A stretch of 64,000 bases of DNA from Caprimulgus europaeus (Eukaryota; Chordata; Aves; Caprimulgiformes; Caprimulgidae). The position numbers and the translations under genes are program-made. The notes under the pieces were generated by a model, which did no database searches, had not been told where the DNA came from, and saw only the letters and a program-made list of their open reading frames with translations. The stretch is taken from assembly GCA_907165065.1 (NCBI GenBank), contig OU015541.1, positions 4,960,001-5,024,000 on the forward strand, written 5' to 3'. Position 1 is the first letter of the stretch, and each line of letters begins with the position of its first letter. Positions 1 through 11,611 of the stretch are shown one piece after another.

Positions 1-2734
1 AAAATTCACTGTAGTCTGCAAAGATTACATCTGTTTTAGTAAATCAAGGTTATAAAATAGCTTTTCATTTCAACACTGAATGCTTTGTGAGGAAAAGCAC
101 ACTAGATAAGAAGCTTTATCATGAAGCCCTGATTGTTCAAAGCTTGGAGTAATTGCAGCTTCTGCGGGCATCAGTCAGGATTGCGAGCATCCAGAATGTC
201 TCAAAAATCAACATCTAAGGCTACTTGAACCAGCCAGTTACTCAGTTATTCTGTGCTCTTGCTGGAAGAGGGAGTCCTCTCTAAAAAAAGGCAACAAACA
301 AACAACAAAAAAGCAAACAAACAATCAAAAGCCCAAAAAACAAACTTCAGCTTTGTTCTCACATGGGAAACTCACTTTGAGATTTGACCTCAAGCAATAG
401 TTCATCAAAAAAGAAGTGAATACTTGCTATCTGCAATCTGTTCATCCTGAGTTCCTTGCATGTGATGTTTACATTATTCAGTATCAGTTAAAAAGAGATT
501 ATATGATCCAGTCATAAAATAGTTATGACTAGTTAATAGTTCCACCAGTTTGGAACTTATGCAAGACAGCCAGCAAGTCTTGTAACCATACAGTGCATAG
601 TCAATACTACTCTTAAGCTGATGTTTCAAGAGAGAAAGGAAAATGAAGCACTGCATCACATCATTTTCTTAGGTAAATACATGAAAAGCTATATGCTGCC
701 ACCTCTACGGTTTTGGCTACATCACTGAAATTTCCTCTATAAAGCTGGGCTGAAAAACAAAAAACCCACTGTAACTGTAAAGGTCAAGAAAAGGAATATA
801 AATTATGTCTTTAAACAAACCCATATTAACACTAGAAAAATCTTTAGAATATAGGCTGGCTTCATCTATTAGATTTTCTACCCTGATATACTTTCCTACA
901 TGGCCAAATGAATCGGTGCAGGATAATCCTTGACCACATCATGCATTCAAGAAAATGTTGCCAAACAAGTGTGCGTCTGCAGTAGGAATCTCGTATCCTT
1001 CAAATGCCACATCAAAGTAGGAATGTTTTTGTAGTGATCCTTCAATTATATCCATAAATTGTTATTGGTTTATTTGTCTGTAAAATTTAAATGCATGACT
1101 TAAATGTTAATGGAAATTAATTTAGGTTTTAAATTAAGAATCCTACATGTTCAAACTTACTTCTCTACATGGTTTGTCTGCGAGCAGGGCTGGGATGTAC
1201 ACACAAACTTTGTATCATTTAGTGCTCCTAAGGCTTTCTTTTCACTTAGAGTCCATAGATGGCTATGTTGGTATCATAATGATAAAATTATTTCCCACAA
1301 TAACAATGTAAGATAAATTACAATTATGTCATCTAGCATACATAATTCTTACAATTGTATTTCTGTCTTTTGAGTAGCCATCGTATGAAGTTGCTCATAG
1401 TAAGCGATGACTTACAACACTGAAGGGTAATTAAGTCATTTATGTTCATTGTATTATCATTTTGAAGCATACAGATGTTCAACACTATTTGATAAACAAA
1501 TTTATAAACCTGAAATGCTTACCATATGTGCTAACTCTATTACAAACTATTTATACCTACCTGGACAAAAACCATATGTATTTATCACCTTTTGTTTCTC
1601 CCCACATATTGTATGTATTACACAATACTATAAAATACATCTTTTCTTCCGTATCAGTATAGCTTCTGCCATGCAATGGGACACTGTCCCATCTGATGAA
1701 GTCTGTATTAGGGGGAAAAAATGCTACTTAGTATTGACAGTTCTTCCTCCTTACAAAAAGCATAATAATGTTTATCTTTGTCTTGATGTCAGACATGTTG
1801 TGTACTTTCTTTGTCGTATATTTCACAAAGGTCAAAATCATTAATTAGCAGAAAATGATATAGAGGAATTAAAACTGAGATTGCATATGCCTTCTTTTCA
1901 TTAGCCACTTCTGCTTCCAGAAATCAAATGGCAGAAACATACATTCCTCTTTCCGTCGAGATTGCCCCTTTGGGAGTGAGTCGAGCAGTTCATGTTAGAA
2001 GAGTCCTTTGTTCCCTTCACTCAGGGTACTGGAACAGTTGGGCATCAGAGATAAATCATCTACTGTTTGCCTTAATTTAATTTGTATTTCACTCCAGAGC
2101 AAGGTGCTTAGAATTGCTTGATAAGACAAATAAATAGAACTTAAAATAGTTACAAATATTAATATCCTCATTGGCTCGAAGGAAGCGATATAGCAGGTGT
2201 ATGAAAAGAGCCTGGGATATTTTATTTACTCAGTAATCTGAAAAAGGATGGAACTAAAGTTCAATCCAAAACTGCATTCAGGAACTGTCTCTTCCAGGCT
2301 GATAGTGCCTGACCCAAAACCCAAACCCATTTCTAGGTTTAGAACTCAGTGTAATGACCAACACCCCATTCATTGTCTTACACCGTTTTGATTACTCCTT
2401 TTCTCATAAAGAAACCTTCCAGTTCTTGTCTGACCATTTATTCAGGTAAACTGAGTGTAAACTGGCTCTTAGCCTTTGCTTCCAGCTTGTTGTGCCTTTC
2501 TGTGCAATCACATCACATCAAAGTGATGGAGCTATTGGCTGCTTTTTTTTTTTTTTCCTGTCTAAAGGGGTCATCATTGTTTAGATTCTGACAACCTGAA
2601 ATTACTGAGTCACCCCCAACACGCATTTAGAATTATTCCTCAAAGGGAAGTTAAGCTGAAAACATCATTAGCCATTGTTAAAGGAAAAAAAAAATCTAAT
2701 TACAATATTCTATTTATATTCTAGCGATCCGGCT
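1..2734. other. AT-rich non-coding flank
   Basis: No convincing gene is visible. The longest open frames (a 131-codon frame at 1449-1844, for example) have no recognisable domain, no codon-bias signal I can see, and no paired splice sites. The stretch holds an A/C-rich simple tract (about 285-350, AAAC/AAC-like) and a T-run near 2543-2557. If the minus-strand exon in the CpG island is real, this is the start of its first intron. Confidence 0.6.
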
Positions 2735-2854
2735 GTGTCCCCCCAACACCACCCTCTGTGCCTACACTTCATAAGAAGATTACGCTTCGCCCTATGAAGT
2801 GAAAATTACCTTCTGGTGGGCAGAAAGCGTTTAATTATGCCTCTGCTTCCCCCA

Positions 2855-2880
2855 GTCTCCATGGTGATGCCATGCAAACA
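2855..2880. promoter_or_regulatory. RFX X-box-like site plus octamer-like ATGCAAAC
   Basis: GTCTCCATGGTGATG at 2855-2869 is an imperfect palindrome resembling an RFX X-box (consensus GTNRCC-N0-3-RGYAAC). It matches the two half sites with about three mismatches. ATGCAAAC follows immediately, one base from the POU octamer. It sits about 70 bp outside the left edge of the CpG island, a common place for a promoter-proximal element. Motif matches this short can arise by chance, so this is a suggestion only. Confidence 0.25.
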
Positions 2881-3276
2881 GCCTGCTTTATCAGACCTTA
2901 TTTCCCCCCGCCCCACGAAAGTAATAAATGAATGAGCTCCGGGCGAGCATCAGTCGCCGCGCTAAGCGCTGCCCCGGCGGAGCGCGGCCCTGGGGCGGGG
3001 GCACCCACCACCTGCCCGTGGGCAGCCCCGGTCCTCCCCCGCCCGCTGCCCAGCGCCGGCCGCGCCCCCCGCACGCTCAGTGTGCGAGCGAACGGGGCGC
3101 TAGCCAAGGCGCGGGCAGAGCTCCGCTGGAATCCCGCGTGGAGCTGAGCCGCGGTATCGCCTCGGCACTTGCTGCAGAAAATGCGTTCCCGGTTCCCCGC
3201 CCGACACGCGTGAGACAAACTGGCGGAGGATCCCGGTGCGCCCCTGCCCGCCCCGCCGAGCGCTGCCAGGGGTTAC

Positions 3277-3385
3277 CTGGGTGCTCCCCGGCGCCGGGGC
3301 CCGCGGCGTCGGTGAGGATGCTGGGGTCACTCTGCGACCTGCCTCGCGGGGGAAAGCAGCCGGTCCCTTCTTCCGATGCAGCCAT
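3277..3385 (-). CDS. Candidate first coding exon (minus strand), unidentified protein
   Basis: On the minus strand an ATG at 3385 lies in a strong Kozak context (CACCCCATGG). It opens 36 codons that end at a consensus donor, CCCAG|GTAACC, with GT at 3276-3275, leaving phase 1. The peptide begins MAASEEGTGCFPPRG and contains RSQSDP at residues 16-21. That is an exact match to the 14-3-3 mode-1 pattern RSxSxP, followed by an S/T-rich acidic tail. An upstream ATG near 3440 is in a different frame and stops after 11 codons in a run of seven C, so it could act as an upstream ORF. I do not recognise the protein. The remaining exons would lie left of the window or in 1-2.9 kb, where I could not find them. 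If the donor is not used the frame runs on to 3077. Confidence 0.4.
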
Positions 3386-3735
3386 GGGGTGGAGGGCGGG
3401 AAGCTCAGAGGCGGCGGGGGGGCGAGGAGGAGGCGCTCATGGAGCCGGAGGCAGCCGGGGGACAATGGGGATGGGGGTGCGGCGGCGGCGGGGCATCAGC
3501 CGGGCAGGACCAGCCGCGGCAGCATCTTCCCCGGCGCCGTCGGCAGGCTGCGGCGGGGCGCTCCGCCGGCACCGGGCACTCAGGGGGCGGCTGCGGGCGC
3601 CTCATGGGGGTGGGCCATGCTGCCTGGCGGGGTGGGTCCCCCGCCGCCCCCTCCCGGGACGCCCCCCCGAGCGCCGCTCCCGCAGTCGCCTCAAGCTGCC
3701 GCGCTGCTGAGCGCATCCGTTGGAAAACATCGGGA

Positions 3736-3755
3736 TTCTCCCATGATGCCCCGCG
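3736..3755. promoter_or_regulatory. ZNF143/THAP11-type site
   Basis: TTCTCCCATGATGCCCCGCG closely resembles the core of the ZNF143 (Staf) binding site, in which TTCCCATGATGC or a similar core is followed by a C/G-rich tail. Such sites usually sit within about 100 bp of start sites of CpG-island promoters, often bidirectional ones. The site is 10 bp from the CRE, which supports a promoter core here. Confidence 0.6.
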
Positions 3756-3765
3756 AGCGGCCGCG

Positions 3766-3773
3766 TGACGTCA
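3766..3773. promoter_or_regulatory. Full palindromic CRE (TGACGTCA)
   Basis: A perfect 8-bp cAMP response element lies inside the CpG island, flanked by GCG on both sides. It is the consensus site of CREB/ATF family factors. Full CREs near CpG-island start sites are the ones most often occupied, so cAMP/CREB input to this promoter is plausible. Confidence 0.65.
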
Positions 3774-4159
3774 CGGCGGGGGCTGGGCTGCACCTGCTCT
3801 GCACAAAGGCGGGGCCGCCGCAGGTGCGCGCGGCGTTGGGGTTCCGCCCCGCCCGCGGGGTGCGGACCCCGGCGGTACCGACCGCACCTCCGCGACCCTC
3901 GAGCACGGGGCAGCCGCTCGGCGCCCGTCGTCTGTCTCCGCCGGGGGCTGAAAGAAGGTGTCCCGCGGGGCGGGGGGAGCTTCTTCCAGCGGCAGAAGCG
4001 CGGAGGTCGCGGCTGTCCGGTCCCGCCCCGCTGGGACATCCGCGCATCTCGACGCGGAACCAGCAGGTCCCCGCTGGGTGCGACGGGGCGCGCCCGGTGA
4101 CGCCCCTTCGCCGGGGGTCGTGTCGTGGCAAAGGCGATGTCTCACGGTGACCCCAGGGA

Positions 4160-5628
4160 CAGGGAGTATTTCGACTCCGACTCAACAGTTTCGTTTGGGA
4201 ATTTGTTGAAAGGGATTAACTGTTTTTAGGGAATTTTTCCTTCAATGAAAGGTGTCTCCTGCCCGTGTAGCGGTGGTGCCAGCAGAGGGGTTCTTGTGTG
4301 TCCCTAGTGCTCCAGGTCCCTCTTGCAGTTCAGACCTGTAGAAACCAGGGGCGCTTTTTGATCGCTCCCCAGTGCAGTCCTGTGCAATGCCCGCTCAGCG
4401 CCTCTGCGGATCGTGTGGGTTCTCTCCTCGTTCACTGGCGCGGGGTGGTGCTGAGTGCATTAAACGTTGCTTTTGTCTTTGTATGGAACCAGCGTTAAGG
4501 AATACGCATGCCTGCGAGCAGATTTCCTAGGCAGACTCAGGAGCAGCGGTTTTACATGAAGCTGACTGAGTTCCTATTGTAAGACAGGAATAAGTTTGCC
4601 AGATTTTAGGAAGGAAACTTCTTGTGTCAGAAAATTTTCAATTACAGTGGTGATTTGTTCATGTACATGTTTTTACAGAAGTATATGGAAAACATTTTGC
4701 ATCTCTTGTGTAAAGCAAATGTGTTTTAGCCATTTCTGAAAGCAGGACCGAATGAAGCAGTTCTGTGGGGTTGTGTCTTTGTTATATTTTTGGAATTTTT
4801 AACCCAAAATTCATCGCATCAGTCACATGGAGAAGTGTATTTGTCTCTTTTCTTGAAGCAGGGGATTCAAAGTTAACCACCTGCACACATCTCATTTGGG
4901 AGTCACCTTTCGGCTATGTATTGTATGCCTGAGGTTTGCTCAACTTTGTGACCTTTTAAGGGGCGGGGGGGGAAGTTTGTGGGCCTGCATTTATTGTAGG
5001 GCTTGATAAGAAAATTCTTCCAAGACTCCATTTGAACACAGCCTGAGCGTGGCTGCTGGGGTAGTGCCTGCCCATGGCTGGGGTGAGCTGCTGCATCCAA
5101 CAGCGGGTTTGAATATCGTCACAAGAACAGAAATGGAACAGCGGGTTTAAAGCAAAGCATCAAAGAGCTCCTCGTTCAGTGGGTGCTCTCCCTTCTCCCT
5201 GCGAGTGAGGTAGATCCTAAGGACAAAGTAGCATGTGGTAGCGTAATCGAAGCTGCATCATAATGCAATGGAATAAATTAAGGTAGCAAGGGCATTCTGT
5301 AAATTGTTTTTTCTGAGAGCTTAACACTGACATCTCGACACATTTCCACTATCAGGTTTTGTAATTTCTTCTAAGCCTTGCTGGTCAAACAACTCATCAT
5401 CATTCCAAAAAGACAGCCAAATGAGGCATTTTTATCATGCTATAAAACATTCCCAAGGAAACAAACAAATAAATCCAAAGCACTTATTGAAGAGATGCTT
5501 TAGAGAGATCGGGATGGGTTTTGTACTCCTTTCCCCCTTTAGCCAAGCTTTTGAGTTGCCGTGACTCAACTTTGAACGGGAGTCATGAATTCTAAAATCT
5601 TATTTATTATTTTTTTCTGTGCATACAG
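4160..5628. other. Non-coding, possible 5' intron
   Basis: GC content falls quickly after 4150. No open frame here has domain-like content. A short G-run (4961-4970) is the only simple repeat. If a rightward transcript starts in the CpG island, this is the first intron. Confidence 0.5.
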
Positions 5629-5667
5629 ATAGCACAGTCTGAAGTAGATACAGGACCCACTTTTCAA
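5629..5667 (+). CDS. Candidate 39-nt coding exon
   Basis: A strong pyrimidine tract and CATACAG acceptor (TTTTTTTCTGTGCATACAG, ending 5628) precede 39 nt that end at TTTTCAA|GTAAGA. Only the phase-0 reading is open, giving IAQSEVDTGPTFQ, and the exon is symmetric (13 codons). Nothing identifies the protein. It lies 1.8 kb from the CpG island on the strand of the other candidate plus exons and its phases fit theirs. Short pseudo-exons of this kind are common, so confidence is low. Confidence 0.3.
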
Positions 5668-5990
5668 GTAAGAAATCTCCCCTTTATAATGAAATCTAAA
5701 AAATCTGGGTTTAGTCCTAAAAAGAGAGGAAGTAGCAACTTTCAAATGGTTTTTCTCTATATAGTTTTTAGGTCATTCTAGAAAATGCTTGATGGTTTCT
5801 AGTGAATTCTGTGAAAGTCTGTTTGTACTAATTGATAAACCTGCCTTCTGCAATGAAGAATGATACAGATTTCATGTATAAAATATATAGTTGAAAATTT
5901 CCATAACAGATTTAAGCATTCATACAAGATTGAATATATTGAAATATTTTCAACCCAAGAAGGAATATCTCCAAGACAGCTTGAGTACCC

Positions 5991-6123
5991 TATAGAAGCA
6001 CACGCAATGAGGCCGATGTATTTTTAACCAACTCACATATGGATCGCTGCTATAGAGGACACGAGATGAGGCTGACGTATTTCTAACCAAGTCACATATG
6101 GATTGCCTCCATAGAGGACACTT
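5991..6123. repeat. Tandem duplication, 60-bp unit, about 2.2 copies
   Basis: Copy 1 (5991-6050) and copy 2 (6051-6109) share TATAGA(A/G), ATGAGGC, AACCAA and CACATATGGAT in register and differ at about ten positions. A third partial copy (ATAGAGGACAC) starts at 6111. The divergence suggests an old duplication. No open frame uses it. Confidence 0.85.
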
Positions 6124-9100
6124 TGTAGGGTTTCTTCAGATCCTGAAACATTGTCCGATAGAAATCAGTTAAACAAGGTTGAAAGCTGCTTTGCTGTTTT
6201 AACTTAGTTAAAATATTTCCTTTTCTTTCGTTCTTGCCAAGTGAAGCATCAAGAGACGCAGTCTGGGAATAAATCCTAGGTGCTGCGTGTGCCAGCTGAC
6301 AGGGCTGCCCCTGGGCTGCCTTGCTATTTCTGAATGAAGCAGCATCGTGTTTGGGGGAGGGAGTCTGAGGAAAAAAAAAGTCTAAATTGTTTAAACCTAT
6401 GTTGCTAAATAATGTCTCTCTGGTAAAAAAGTATGATTACCTGCACGTCTTTGACTTTCAAATTTCATGTATAATGATGATGGTGTAGCTATTTGAACTT
6501 TTCATTTCCTTACCTTAAGGCAGGCTCTGCATTCCTTCTGAGGGCAAAGCTTTTGACAGGAAAAATAAATGTGAGGCAAAGTCTTTTCTTCATGTTGAAG
6601 GGCCAGTGCCAAAAGGAGCAGAGCCTTTTCACAGACATAAATAGAAGTTGATGGAGCATGCACCAACCAACATATTGTAAGTACGTTGATTTGTAAATCC
6701 CTCTGAAACTGAAATGAAACTAAACCTGGTTCTAGTTGTGGGTACTAAGCACTTGAAAAATTGTCCTTAAGTTCCCTTTTACTACTTGATATAATTTTGG
6801 AAATGTCATAAACAAAAACATTTGCAGGATCAGAATGACTATTAGTAGAAACATGATTCTCCTTTTATTTGGTTTATTCTCTCACTATAGCAATCTTCTG
6901 GTAAATAAGTTTGCAACATTTTCACAGAAAGTACAATGATGTGATATGTTTATTTCTCTCAGAGGATTTCTAGCCTTTGATATTTACAATGAAGTGTTAT
7001 GATGAGATTTTTCTAGCTTAGTGGCAGCTATTTATGCAATTGGAATCCATTCAGTTGCAGAAAAATGAAATATCCATGAAAGAAACGCAAAAGAGAAAAT
7101 AAAATTTATTTAGCTTGATGCATATTCCACAACCAGACCAGTGCATGTCCATTTGATAAATAAAAGTTTTTGAAAATGCCATTATAGAAATGGTATGCAT
7201 GGTTTGATTAATTTGCTTCCTGTTTGATAGACAGCTGAACTCCTGCTTCATGATCTAGTTATATAAAGAGAAATCCTCACTTGTGTTAGGAGGAGTAATT
7301 CTCTGAGGAGAAAGAGAAGAGATGAGTCACGTCACTGCTGTTTTTCTCGAATCAGCAGAACATTAAACAGCTTCATTTTCATTAATCTGAAGCCTACATG
7401 TGATATCTGAGCATAACTCTGATCTTCCTTTCTGTGCTGTTATTTAGGAAAATGCGTTCAGGATACATCTGGATTGACAATATCAGTTTTCATGTTAAAT
7501 TGTTTTGATGACCGAGGGACACATAGCCTTGCTCAGAGCAGTTTTCTTCGATGCAGCAACAGAAAGCATTTGTTCTGTTGCTTGTGATTCTTAACCTGAT
7601 TTTTTTTGATTTTAAGCCAATTTGTAGTTCAGTATGCTTACAGTAGCAATAAAGATGAGCATTCCAGTGCTTAAAAGGCTCTTGTCTCTATTTACTTTGT
7701 GTTTGTGGGGGTTTTTTTCCCCTCAGCTTCCCTCAAATGCTTTCTTGGTAAAGAGGACAGGGCCTATTTTGAGCCTTTATTTGTCAAGAAGGTAAATGCA
7801 TGTCACTGAGAAGAGATACAACTTTCATTCAGCAGTCACAACTTTGTAAGTACAAAGGCTTGAAAGATGTCTTCTCCAAAGCATGATGATGTAGTTGCTA
7901 CCATGGAAGGCAAATAAAAAATGAATAAGCATCAGGGACTTGTTTGTTGGTGGCTTTGTGTAAACGTTCACATTTAACATCTCTGATACTCAAGAGCTGT
8001 TCTAGGAGTCGCCAATCCGATTTTCATGTTTGTTTTATCTCACAGCTCTAGTGCTCGCTCTGTCACCTTGTAAGTGAAGGAATAGGAAAGGAAGAGACAG
8101 GGATAAATGTGAGGGAAGACAGCTCAGCTGCCTGCCTTCTTGACAAACACTTCTACTCGCATAAGTCCTTCTAGGTAGCAGTGCAATGACAACGGGAAGG
8201 TGAACATCTACTCTTACTCCAAGCCATGCACCTTGTAATAGTAACAGCAAAGTATCAGTTTATGGGGAGGGAACTCATTCCTGTGACATGCCAAGGTGAA
8301 CAGAGTTACAGGGGTGTGATTACTGTGCATAGTAATTGTGTGTAAGAGGCAAGGAAGAAAGAGGCAGTTGTGTGTGGAAGACAGTGGAGGACGACTGCAA
8401 TGCTGTCAAAGCCAGCGGGGCTACAGGTGATGGGCCATGTTCATGCCAATTTAAAGTCTGAAGGGATGAATCTGATTTTCTTCTCGATATTTTTGTTCCC
8501 CTTAGACTTCAGTATGTCTGAGGAAAAGGGGTGTGTATACAACTCCCATAGCAGGTCACAATATGAACATGCAGTAAGATTATTGCTGTGGAGGTTGTGC
8601 TTCTGCTCTTTTGCAGATGTAGTCAGTCCTTTTGAGAAATCGTTCTTCAGCAAAAACTGAGGTAACTTTTTTTTACTTTTAAAGTTTGGGGGTTTTTATG
8701 ACAGTTGTGCATGTTTCCATGAGAGCAAGCAATCTTTAAACAATCTGCTCATCTACTGTATTGCAGTTCAATGTGCTCTTTCTAAATGGTGCAGATGCCA
8801 TCTTGCTGCAAATTTTGGAAGGGCAAAGCTCGGTAGCAATCGGAACCCAGCAGCCACTAGAGAGCACTACGGGATTGTATCTTTTCCAAAGTAGGGCGTG
8901 GTAGCCAAACACAGAGCTACAAAGTAAAGTTAAATATTAAAAGTTTTTTTCACGACATTTCTAAAGAATCTTCTTGTGTTTTGGACAAAACAGAGTATAT
9001 TAAGACAAGATTTTAGCACCTCTGGCATTTAGTTTTACACCATTATTACTCTTGGTGAGGACTTCTTACATCAACATTTAATTCTTGCTCAGTAGTTTCA

Positions 9101-11160
9101 CAGGGATCTATAGTGTAGCCAGGAAAAGTCCACTGTAGTAAGTAATGTCTGGGCTATTGTTGTATGGTAACTGAATGATGGTGCTTCGATGCATGCTGTA
9201 TAGATAATCTTTAAATCTAGTTCCATTTTAGCTTAGTTCTTAGGAAAACTTTTACCTCAAATCATTATGATTCAAAGACTACGAATGGAGCATGTCTAAG
9301 TAAAACACATAAACTCTTATAAGTGTTGATTTAAAGGGAAAATGCTGCATGAATGAATCTGCTCCTTTCTTCCTGGGCCTTATCTGATCAACGCTCTATT
9401 TTTGTAGATCTCATGTGGCCCATCTCCCATATTCATCTAGAAAAGATAATTGCATTATTCTTCTCTTTTGAAGTACCTGGGCCTCGAGGTCTTTCTCCTC
9501 TCTTTTCATAGTGCCTTCTGAAATCAGTCAGAGACCTTGGTATATTTATGCATTGTTCTTTTAAAGCTCTTCTGTGCCTTTTGCAAGGACTTCGGCAGTG
9601 AAGTCATTGGTATCTTTCAGTTTATTGTACAAGCAGAAGGTGGAAAGGCTGTAGCTTAAAAATTGGCAGTAATTGTGGAATAAAGCATATTCTCACAAGA
9701 TAAGAAGCAGCCCAGAAGCCCAAAGTTTTCATCATCAGGTCTGCAGTTCTATTTGCAGCAAGTGATTAGTGCAGCTGAGGCCAGCAAAGAGGGATTGATG
9801 CAGAATGGTGTTTCCTTACTTAATAAATTGTTGCTGAGAGGCAGAGCCACTTACTATATCAAAGTGAAATTTTACTACTTCTGCCAGCATTATCAAGTCA
9901 GAGCAGCTGTAGGGAAGTAAACTGGATTCTGAAGAGATTAAATGTTAGAGCCAGCTGTGTAAATGGAACACGTGGTGATGTGAAAGACCCTATCCATGAC
10001 AATGGTGTTTATCACAGAAGAACCTAAATAGACCAGACTAAAAAAAAACCTGCCTTGAGCTGCAGATCTCTGACTTAGTTTGCCAACCTGTTTATGTCAG
10101 TGTTAAACTTAAAAACTTAACTAGCAGGTTTGAAGTACTTGGTGACAAAGACCACATTGCTTCTATGACAGTTGAATCATACTGTTAAAAGAAAAAATCA
10201 CAGGTGTCCCTATGTACTCATTTGTTCTTTTTTGTAGTTGTTCTCCACCAGTTATGAAGAAACTTCCTAAGAGAGACTATATTTCTATTTCCTTTTACAG
10301 CACCAGAATGCTTAGCTAGGAAGTCATTTGGCCATATGGAAGCTGTTACTGGCTTTAAATCAAGTGATGAAATGTAAAAATTACTCAATTTGTTGAAGCG
10401 AATTAGAATAAACAGCATTCAGATTGCAATCTAAATAACTGAGGAAGTGTGAATAGTTTATTAAAATCCACGACCTCTCACAGAAGTTACTAAATCTGCA
10501 AAGATCTGAGGGTCACACCTTCAGAAGGGAGCTTTTATATATTCCCTAGTAATTCTAGTGTATACTTAGGTGATTGATTTGCACATTTGCATTGATTTGC
10601 ATGCAAATTAACCAAAGTTTGTGTTTAACTCTTCATTCTTTATCTTCTGGCTTATCTTCAGTAGGAAAAAAAATCAGTGCCTATACACCTCACATAATTA
10701 CTTTTTGATTGAGCCATTTGTGTGTTCAGAAGTATCAGACAATACTGAAATTGTGATCTGTTTGAGGATTTATAATTAATGAATCTTTATCACTCTTAAA
10801 ACACCTAGGTGAAATTAATGGAGCTTTTTATGTTTTAAGGTATGCAGGCAAGTATATGAAAATTCATTAATATAGAAAAGTCTTTTAAAAAGTAAAATGT
10901 GGCCTTAATTCCTCAAGGAAGTAGCTATCCAAATTGTGTCCAATGGATTTGGTAGGTGATGCTCTGTCACCCACAGGGCCAGGAAAGAAACACTTTCCCA
11001 TCCTCTGAAAATTGCTGAGGACCCTAGAGGTTTTTTGCTCAACCTGAGTTATTTCCAAATCTTTAAAAAGCTTGCAGTGTGGGGTTAAGGGAAGAAATGA
11101 TGGTCAATTTAAATATTTTTTATTGCATTTAGATTACTTTCTGTTAATTTTCCCACCTGC
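6124..11160. other. Non-coding, no gene seen
   Basis: AT-rich sequence with only chance open frames (8370-8660 and 8035-8250 are the longest). No recognisable transposon or RNA gene was seen. The octamer cluster near 10577-10608 is listed separately. Confidence 0.55.
10577..10608. promoter_or_regulatory. Octamer cluster with palindromic ATTTGC/GCAAAT
   Basis: ATTTGCATGCAAAT at 10595-10608 is a perfect 14-bp palindrome made of two overlapping POU octamers (ATGCAAAT on each strand). Two more ATTTGC-type half sites (GATTTGCAC, CATTTGCAT) lie within the preceding 20 bp. POU-domain factors (OCT family) bind ATGCAAAT, sometimes as dimers on close repeats. Function is inferred from the motifs only. 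Confidence 0.35.
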
Positions 11161-11161
11161 T

Positions 11162-11452
11162 TTCTAGGACTTAGCACCGGTACTGTCTAGGAATTTCACA
11201 GCTTTCTGTGAACTTTACATGATGCTTTCTGGGAATTTCTCTGATGTGTTTTAGAAATGCCTCCAAGTGCCTTCTAGGAATTCCCCTTGTGAAGCTTCCA
11301 GGAGTTTCCCCAAAGCTTTCTAGGAATTTTTGGGTGCTCTCTGGGAATGTCCTTATGCTCTTTAGGAATTTTTCATGTGGCTTCCAGGAATTTTCCCTGT
11401 ACTCTTTTGCAATTTCTAGGAAATTCTGGAATTTTATGGGAATTTCCTGGGG
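11162..11452. repeat. Degenerate minisatellite, about 22-bp unit, 12-13 copies
   Basis: A core like CTAGGAATTTCCC recurs at about 11164, 11187, 11206, 11229, 11251, 11274, 11298, 11320, 11341, 11362, 11384 and 11416, mostly 19-24 bp apart. Units are well diverged, so the array is old. On the minus strand the array lies inside a 146-codon open frame (11171-11611) with recurring EIPRK and KFLES-like heptads. The frame probably reflects the lack of stops in the repeat unit and not a gene; no homologous protein is recognised. Confidence 0.85.
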
Positions 11453-11611
11453 CATTTTCATACCTGGAATGCAGACAATCTCTCGAGAACTGCCTGCTAG
11501 TTTCTTCTCTTTGTGACTGAAGACAGAATTTTTGACCGCATTCTCATAATCTGCCTGCATCTGACTGCATCGTGCCCTTTCAAAATGCATCTGAAAACTG
11601 CAGGATGCCAT

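Larger units (their letters stand above)
2930..4150. promoter_or_regulatory. CpG island, probable (possibly bidirectional) promoter
   Basis: About 1.2 kb of very GC-rich, CpG-dense sequence stands alone in an AT-rich window. It contains several GC boxes (GGGGCGGGG near 2993-3001, CCCCGCCC near 3846), a ZNF143-like site and a perfect CRE. No TATA box is evident beside these sites, as is usual for CpG-island promoters. Long open frames exist on both strands here, but GC-rich DNA lacks stop codons by composition, so most are meaningless. The paired ZNF143/CRE block at 3736-3773 separates a plausible first exon on the minus strand (left) from several possible plus-strand donors (right: 3824, 4099, 4149 and 4252), which suggests divergent transcription. 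Confidence 0.85.

Noticed and set aside
1449-1844. 131-codon plus-strand frame
   Set aside because: Cysteine, tyrosine and histidine-rich chance composition, no splice or promoter context, no recognisable family.
3743-3823. Plus-strand ATG-ATG frame ending at CAG|GTGCGC, phase-compatible with 5629-5667
   Set aside because: It overlaps the ZNF143-like and CRE sites, which normally lie upstream of the start site, so it is unlikely to be transcribed coding sequence. It may still be right if initiation is further left.
2928-4209. Many long overlapping frames on both strands (up to 304 codons) in the CpG island
   Set aside because: GC-rich DNA has few stop codons; the frames are low-complexity G/A/P/R and overlap in all phases. 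Only the short minus-strand exon with Kozak, donor and a defined motif was kept.
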